64,000 bases of DNA, taken from Paenibacillus terrigena DSM 21567. Its GTDB lineage: Bacteria > Bacillota > Bacilli > Paenibacillales > Paenibacillaceae. The notes below the pieces were generated by a model, which was not told the origin of the DNA, ran no database searches, and saw nothing but the letters and a program-made list of their open reading frames with translations. Positions 58,962 through 64,000 of the stretch are shown one piece after another (within the stretch, counting starts at the first letter, position 1; every line of letters starts with the position of its first letter). The stretch is from NCBI RefSeq assembly GCF_000374845.1, contig NZ_KB895412.1, positions 381,056-445,055 of the forward strand, read 5' to 3'. The position numbers were made by a program, and so were the translations under genes.

Positions 58962-61460
58962 TCAGCTGCCGTATACTGCGAATTCATAAAGGGAGTACCA
59001 GTAGCCGGTGCCTTGATTTGTCGCAAGCATCCTGACATACCTTGCATTTAGCGGTTCGAAGTAGATGTCGTCGATGCCGCCATCGCCCTCCGATGTCACA
59101 TACACATCTGACCAGTTGAGTCCATCGTTCGACAACTGGATCCTGTAGCCCTTCGCATAGGCAAACTCCCAGTTTAGCTTGACATTATTGACGCGGTACT
59201 GCTGTCCGAGGTCGACGTAGATCCATTGCGGGTTGGAATATAGACTGGACCATCGGGTCGTCAGGCTGCCATCTACCGCTTTATCGGCCGTGTATGCGGC
59301 TGTCTCGTTGGAAGAGGAGGTTGCCGTTTTGTTCAGCGCTAGATTCGGTTTGCCGTAAATCTGGAATTCGTACAAGGAATAGCCGTAGAAGGAGTAGGCT
59401 CTTTGCGTCCCGTACATCCGGACATATCTCGCGTTAACCGCAGCAAAGGAGATATCGTCGATACCGCCGTCGCCCGTTGTCGTCGTGTATACGTCCGTCC
59501 AATTGGCTGCGTCGTTGGATACTTGGATCTTGTAGCCTTTGCCATAGGCCAGCTCCCAATTCAAGATGACGCGATTCAGGTTATAAGCCTGCCCGAGGTC
59601 GACCGTAATCCATTGCGGGTCCGCGAATGTGCTGGACCATCTCGTCGTTCCGTTGCCGTCCACCACATTGTTCGCCGTCAAGGTGGCGTCCTGATAGGTT
59701 GATGACGTAGCTGTCTTGTTCAATGCTAGATTGGTCGTTAAGCCGGATCCTACGCTATCTCCGAATACTTGGAACTCATAAATGGAGTAGCCGTACATCG
59801 TCCCCCGTTCCGTCGCACTCATTCTCACATACCTTCCCGTTGTAGGCGCGAAGCCGATATCGTCGACTCCACCGTCGCCTGTCGTTGTCGTATAGACATC
59901 CGTCCAATTGGTGGCATCGCTGGATACTTGGATTTTGTAGCTCTTACCGTATGCGTACTCCCAGTTCAGCCTGACGCGGTTGACGTTATAGTCCTGCCCG
60001 AGATCGACGTAGATCCACTCATTGTTTGAATTCTGCTGGCTTGACCACCTGCTGCCGAACAAATTGTCGACAGCCTTGGAAGCGGATACGGAAGAACTCT
60101 GGCTGGAAGAGGCGACGGCCGTTTTGCCGGATGCCAGGTTGGTTGGAATTGTGTACGTCCCTTTGGTGAATTTGTAGATGTCTTCATACATCTGTCTACC
60201 GTCATAAATGCCGTTTATGCCGCTGTTGTTCTTGTTTTTATAGAAGTTATATATCGCGAAGATATCTTGGTACCAGCCCTTGACCGCTCCCGACATATAT
60301 CCGTATTCCGCGCCAGCTTTTAAGTAATTATCGAACCGGTTTTTGAAGTCGAGGTCGTGCATCGCCCTTTCGTCAAATTCCATCTCGATGCCTTCATTGT
60401 AGGTCTGGGCTTGGGTGGTTACCGCCGTCATTCTCGAATAGTCTGAACTTGGAACGAAATAGTGGTTGGGCTGCTGAATGCTGAAATCGAAGGTGTAGTT
60501 ATGCCAGTTGTTGCTCTGCCCGGCGCCAAAGTACGGAATCCAGCAAAATTTCAGGCCAAGCGTATGGAGATAGTTGCCCGAGTTGTTGATCGCATTCACT
60601 TCATCATACGGGGAGTAGGGGTAGATATCTTCGTTGAACCAGTAGAACCCCTTTAATTCAAGGTTGCTGTAATTTGCTTGGTTCCATCTGCTTCGTACGG
60701 TGTCGATATACCATTTGATTACCTTGGTCATGTTGCTCGGCGTCGAATTCAGGTTTTCGCTGATTCCGTCGTTATCGACATCCCCGAAATTGGTGATTTC
60801 GCTGTTGGGGTAAGGGATCATAATGTATACTTTGGATTTATAACTTGGTTGGTTGAGTGTGGTCGCAACCTGTTGGGTGGCCTGATTCAGGGCATCTAGT
60901 TGTTGATTGGCGGTGAACAGGCGGTTCATGTACCACTCCCAATCCGTCTTATAGGTCCACTTGGCAGAGTCCGCTGTATCGCCGAAATCTCTATAATCGG
61001 GGGTATTGATTCCTAGGAACAGAAATGAGTCGAAAAAAGTGTCGTCCATCGTGTTACTGCTGTTGTAGTGCGCAACATAAGGCAATAATGTATTTTTGTC
61101 ATACGTGCCGAGTTCTTTTCCCTCGTATGTCGTTCGTCCGCCGTAATATCCCGTATACAACAGGGCCATATTCTTCACGTTACCGGATGCTGCGGTATTC
61201 GGAGGGAAATATCCCGTCGCAGCGGCAGCAACGGCTTCGGTATCGAGTGGCTGCTCAAGGTCTGGTGAAGGCTCCGGTTGCGGCTCGGGCTGACTAGGAA
61301 TTTCGGGTAACGTCTGTTGATCCCCGGGCTGCGTAGCCTCTGGCGGCGTATCCCCTTCTGCCTTCGCTACCGATGGATGAATCGATAAAACAATCGAGAA
61401 GATTAGCGCAAATAGTAACAACAACGAAATTCGTCTTTGATGCCCCTGACTACGTTTCAT
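58962..61460 (-). CDS. Secreted DUF4855-like protein with three F5/8 type C (discoidin) domains
   Basis: This 832-residue secreted protein has a signal peptide at 1-36 (ending VAKAEG), then a Pro/Gln/Glu-rich linker (about 38-75). A DUF4855-like domain spans about 90-435: MALLYTGYYGG, FDSFLFLG, WEWYMNRLF, LKGFYWFNEDIY and GYMSGAVKGWYQ fit a TIM-barrel-like glycan-active fold. Three discoidin/CBM32 domains follow at about 437-570, 575-700 and 705-832. Each opens NLA-GK/NKTA and contains TRWSS, WIYVDLGQ or WITVDLGQ, and GDGG-DDI. Domains 2 and 3 are the most alike, pointing to recent duplication. It probably binds and may degrade plant or fungal polysaccharide outside the cell. The DUF label is from memory. 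Confidence 0.82.
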   Translation of the reverse strand: MKRSQGHQRRISLLLLFALIFSIVLSIHPSVAKAEGDTPPEATQPGDQQTLPEIPSQPEPQPEPSPDLEQPLDTEAVAAAATGYFPPNTAASGNVKNMALLYTGYYGGRTTYEGKELGTYDKNTLLPYVAHYNSSNTMDDTFFDSFLFLGINTPDYRDFGDTADSAKWTYKTDWEWYMNRLFTANQQLDALNQATQQVATTLNQPSYKSKVYIMIPYPNSEITNFGDVDNDGISENLNSTPSNMTKVIKWYIDTVRSRWNQANYSNLELKGFYWFNEDIYPYSPYDEVNAINNSGNYLHTLGLKFCWIPYFGAGQSNNWHNYTFDFSIQQPNHYFVPSSDYSRMTAVTTQAQTYNEGIEMEFDERAMHDLDFKNRFDNYLKAGAEYGYMSGAVKGWYQDIFAIYNFYKNKNNSGINGIYDGRQMYEDIYKFTKGTYTIPTNLASGKTAVASSSQSSSVSASKAVDNLFGSRWSSQQNSNNEWIYVDLGQDYNVNRVRLNWEYAYGKSYKIQVSSDATNWTDVYTTTTGDGGVDDIGFAPTTGRYVRMSATERGTMYGYSIYEFQVFGDSVGSGLTTNLALNKTATSSTYQDATLTANNVVDGNGTTRWSSTFADPQWITVDLGQAYNLNRVILNWELAYGKGYKIQVSNDAANWTDVYTTTTGDGGIDDISFAAVNARYVRMYGTQRAYSFYGYSLYEFQIYGKPNLALNKTATSSSNETAAYTADKAVDGSLTTRWSSLYSNPQWIYVDLGQQYRVNNVKLNWEFAYAKGYRIQLSNDGLNWSDVYVTSEGDGGIDDIYFEPLNARYVRMLATNQGTGYWYSLYEFAVYGS

Positions 61461-62030
61461 TTTTCATCCCCATTTCTTAGATTGAAATGATAGTTACGTT
61501 GTTACAAGTCGAGTACATGGGATTTGCCCGGGCGCCCATTCACTCCAAGAGGCCTCTTCACAGTTAATACTATGAGACAAATTCATGCGTGCTAAATAGA
61601 TATTTTATTACTTTTGATATACACTTCTTTACTTTCATTACATTTTCTCACCTAAAAATAAAAAACCTGCCATCAACCTGACAAAATATTGGTAAAATTT
61701 ATAATTTTTCAAGGTGTCATCTTAGATACTGTGCAAATACGTCGTCGTGGTCAAGCTTCGTTCGGAGCCTGCAGTCGCTTCATCTCTAGCCGATCGCTAA
61801 GGCGGCGTTCTTATTTCGAGAGAGTGATTTGAACAAGGGCTTCAGCCAGCTGATAACGTGATTGAGATTTACATGTAAGGTGGATTATATCCCCTCCAAG
61901 TTGACAGACCACGCGCATTGGATTTCATATGCGTTGTGAGCGGCTTGGAGGGGATTTTGTTTTCGGGCCCCGGGTTATTTAGCGCCCGGACAAGGCATTA
62001 TGAATTTTACGTAAATATGGCTGTAGGCAA
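61461..62030. other. Long non-coding stretch between DUF4855-like and phnX genes, with an orphan hairpin
   Basis: No gene is supported in this stretch. The first 250 bases are AT-rich (61580-61720) and hold the control region of the minus-strand gene. At 61890-61963 a long hairpin is present: TCCCCTCCAAG / CTTGGAGGGGA outer arms (11 bp perfect) and an inner imperfect CACGCGCAT / ATGCGTTGTG arm, followed by TTTTGTTTT. It looks like a terminator but no gene precedes it on the plus strand. Confidence 0.6.
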
Positions 62031-62106
62031 TTGACACTACCCTAGTGGTGTCTTATGATTTGATCATAAACACAGGTAAAAACAACTAAAAACAATTAAA
62101 TAAAAC
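62031..62106 (+). promoter_or_regulatory. phnXW promoter with dyad in the spacer and 10-bp leader repeats
   Basis: TTGACA (62031-62036), exactly 17 bases, TATGAT (62054-62059). A dyad GACAC-x-AC / GT-x-GTGTC (62033-62052) fills the spacer, a typical repressor site. Three tandem 10-bp units (TAAAAACAAC, TAAAAACAAT, TAAATAAAAC; 62077-62106) follow just after the expected start of transcription. Confidence 0.65.
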
Positions 62107-62168
62107 TAATGGATTAGGTATTAATTGTTTTCCAGGCGAATCTAATCATATAAAAGGAGTGTGTGGCG

Positions 62169-62999
62169 ATGGCATTACCGTATCAAGGGAAAATAAAAGG
62201 CGTTATATTTGACTGGGCAGGGACGATGGTGGACTATGGTTGTTTTGCTCCATTGCTTGTATTCGTCAATGTATTTAAGAAGTGGGAGATTGAGATTACA
62301 GCCGAAGAAGCGCGTGGGCCGATGGGCATGCTGAAGCGTGATCATATTAAGGCGCTGCTCGCGATGGAACGTATTGCGGGATTGTGGCAGGAGCGCTACG
62401 GAAGAATGCCGGAGGAAGCCGATGTCGATGCGCTTTACGCTGATTTTGAGCCGATGTTGTTCACAGATTTAGCAAGTTATACCGATCCGGTACCGGGAGC
62501 ATTGGAAGTCGTTGCGAACCTTAGAGAACGCGGTCTTAAAATTGGCTCAACGACGGGCTATACGGCAGAAATGATGGAGATCGTCGCGGCAGAAGCGAAA
62601 CGCAAAGGTTATTTCCCAGATACACTCGTCACACCAAATGATGTGTTCGCAGGACGGCCTTACCCTTGGATGTGCTACCGCAACGCGGAACTGCTCGGCA
62701 TCTATCCGATGGGAGCGATGGTCAAAGTCGGGGATACAATCAGCGATATATTGGAAGGCGTGAATGCCGGCATGTGGAGTGTAGGCGTCATCCAAGGCGG
62801 CAGCGAGTTAGGTCTGAGTGAGGCAGAAGTAGCAAATATGCAGGCAGAAGAACTGGAAGCTCGGATGCAAGTGGTTGAAGAGCGGTTCAAGGCCGCAGGC
62901 GCGCATTATGTGATTAAGCAAATCGGAGAATTTCCAGCCTTAATCGACCGTATTAACGAACGTATTGCTCAAGCTGAGGTCGTTGAGGTGTTGGTTTAG
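62169..62999 (+). CDS. phnX: Phosphonoacetaldehyde hydrolase
   Basis: This HAD-superfamily enzyme splits phosphonoacetaldehyde into acetaldehyde and phosphate, step two of 2-aminoethylphosphonate breakdown. The 276-residue length is standard. The nucleophile Asp is in VIFDWAGTMVDYGCFAP near residue 15, the Schiff-base Lys in GPMGMLKRDHIKALL near 50, and motifs GSTTGYT and VKVGDTISDILEGVNAG are intact. ATG 62169 fits AAAGGAG (9-base spacing) better than GTG 62163. The transaminase gene for step one follows after 49 bases. The cytoplasmic pathway supplies phosphorus, nitrogen and carbon. Confidence 0.95.
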   Translation: MALPYQGKIKGVIFDWAGTMVDYGCFAPLLVFVNVFKKWEIEITAEEARGPMGMLKRDHIKALLAMERIAGLWQERYGRMPEEADVDALYADFEPMLFTDLASYTDPVPGALEVVANLRERGLKIGSTTGYTAEMMEIVAAEAKRKGYFPDTLVTPNDVFAGRPYPWMCYRNAELLGIYPMGAMVKVGDTISDILEGVNAGMWSVGVIQGGSELGLSEAEVANMQAEELEARMQVVEERFKAAGAHYVIKQIGEFPALIDRINERIAQAEVVEVLV

Positions 63000-63048
63000 T
63001 TACAGACCGATGCTATCCATCATTTCATAATCGAGGAGCGTAACGATA

Positions 63049-64000
63049 TGAATACTGAACTGTTAGATGATAATCCGTATTTGCTGCTCACCCCAGGTCC
63101 GTTATCGACGAGCAAGAGGGTCAAAGCTGCGATGCTCAAGGACTGGTGCACATGGGATCGCGATTATAATGATCTGGTACAGAGCATTCGTCGCCGGCTT
63201 GTTACGCTTGCAACGCAGCGTATTGAAGAATATTCCGCCGTGTTACTGCAAGGCAGCGGTTCGTATTGCGTGGAATCAGTGATCGGAAGCGCACTGGGCA
63301 GTACGGACAAATTACTTGTCATGACGAATGGTGCTTATGGCAAACGGATCGTTCAGATGGCTCAAGTGCTAGGGGTTCAGGTTGTGGTGCTCGACAGCGG
63401 CGAAGTCTCTCTTCCGGATTTGGATGATCTGGAATCGATGCTTCAGCAGGATCCTTCGATTACCCACGTAGCGATGGTCCATTGTGAGACGACCACGGGG
63501 ATTCTGAATCCTATTGCGGAGGCGGGCCAGATTGTGAAGTTACACAATAAAGTGTTCATCGTGGATGCGATGAGCAGCTTTGGCGGCGTGCCGCTAGATG
63601 TGGCTGAGCTCGGTATCGACTTCTTGATCAGCAGCGCGAACAAGTGTATTCAAGGGGTTCCGGGCTTCGGATTCGTCATCGCACGCATCGATCGGCTTCA
63701 GGCTTGCCAAGGTCAAGCGCGTTCACTCTCGCTGGATTTGTATGATCAATGGCATCATATGGAGCAGAATGGCGGCAAATGGCGCTATACATCTCCGACG
63801 CATGTCGTGAGAGCATTTGATGAAGCGATGCTGGAGCTTGAAGAAGAAGGCGGCGTTGCAGCAAGATATGCGCGTTATCGTCAGAATCAGCAGACCCTTG
63901 TGCGAGGCATGCGGGATCTGGGCTTTGAGACGCTTTTGGCGGATGAAATGCATTCTCCGATCATTACATCATTCTATTATCCAGACGCATCGTTCAAGTT
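63049..64000 (+). CDS. phnW: 2-Aminoethylphosphonate--pyruvate transaminase (3' end outside the window)
   Basis: This PLP-dependent aminotransferase converts 2-aminoethylphosphonate and pyruvate to phosphonoacetaldehyde and alanine, feeding PhnX. It is seen for 317 codons from ATG 63049 and runs off the window end; the family is about 360-370 residues. Typical stretches are [19 protein letters not shown] near residue 12, [10 protein letters not shown] near 33, [18 protein letters not shown] near 66 (family LQGSGT/S), [13 protein letters not shown] near 171 and [19 protein letters not shown] near 190-208 with the PLP Lys. GAGGAG lies about 9 bases before the ATG. Confidence 0.95.

Noticed and set aside
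59000-60170. Possible DNA repeat array on the minus strand
   Set aside because: The period of about 390 bp is explained by three discoidin protein domains in one gene, not a separate repeat element.
1-64000. CRISPR array, tRNA, rRNA or prophage genes
   Set aside because: No regularly spaced identical repeats, no cloverleaf or rRNA-like sequence, and no integrase, capsid or terminase genes were seen.

Overview
The window is chromosomal DNA from an endospore-forming, low-to-mid GC Gram-positive bacterium. The best guess is a Paenibacillus or close relative. This is inferred from strong AGGAGG-type ribosome binding sites, frequent GTG/TTG starts, lipoprotein solute-binding proteins, LplB/LplC-like permeases with a YesM/YesN pair, an alpha/beta SASP, CotS/CotSA/SpoVB-like spore genes and a DUF4023-type peptide. 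No rRNA, tRNA, CRISPR array, prophage or intact insertion sequence was seen. One MITE-like element and one broken gene are present.

Layout. 0.1-7.4 kb: carbohydrate ABC importer (two permeases and a lipoprotein) with a YesN/YesM two-component system behind a terminator. 7.4-12.6 kb (minus): SWIM/SNF2 helicase, an ammonium transporter with two GlnR/TnrA-type boxes, and a 43-residue DUF4023-like peptide. 12.7-19.1 kb: half-size EamA transporter, MITE-like element, then a tight run of nitric oxide synthase, UbiA prenyltransferase, OmpR-type regulator and histidine kinase, followed by a WYL regulator. 19.1-22.6 kb: 51-bp tandem repeat, DinB protein, membrane-anchored unknown protein, NAD(P)-binding oxidoreductase, VOC protein and a GNAT pseudogene. 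22.8-27.2 kb: sugar-type permeases combined with an HlyD-like adaptor and a lipoprotein SBP. 27.3-31.4 kb: HSL-family esterase with a cre site, PP2C phosphatase and chemoreceptor. 31.7-36 kb: two MFS exporters, a SASP and a CPBP protease.

36.1-38.6 kb: formylglycine-generating enzyme, P-loop protein, unknown protein and a 34-residue peptide. 38.7-43.7 kb: sporulation cluster (amidase_6 protein, SpoVB-like flippase, CotSA-like glycosyltransferase, CotS-like protein) with sigE- and sigK-type promoter candidates. 43.9-48.6 kb: heterodimeric ABC exporter and a FUSC-type exporter. 48.8-50.8 kb (minus): CAP/SLH surface protein. 51.1-57.1 kb: cydABCD behind an Fnr/Rex-type palindrome. 57.1-58.8 kb: LysR regulator divergent from an SDR. 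59-61.5 kb (minus): secreted DUF4855-like protein with three discoidin domains. 62.2-64 kb: phnX and phnW (the latter cut by the window end) for 2-aminoethylphosphonate breakdown.

The most promising leads are four. First, the NOS-UbiA-two-component operon. Second, the importer-plus-HlyD operon. Third, a 19-bp operator shared, in the same position relative to the -10 box, by the oxidoreductase at 20.6 kb and the Bcr/CflA exporter at 31.8 kb. Fourth, the spore glycan cluster with a dyad around its sigK-type promoter. All functional statements come from reading motifs; no database search was possible.
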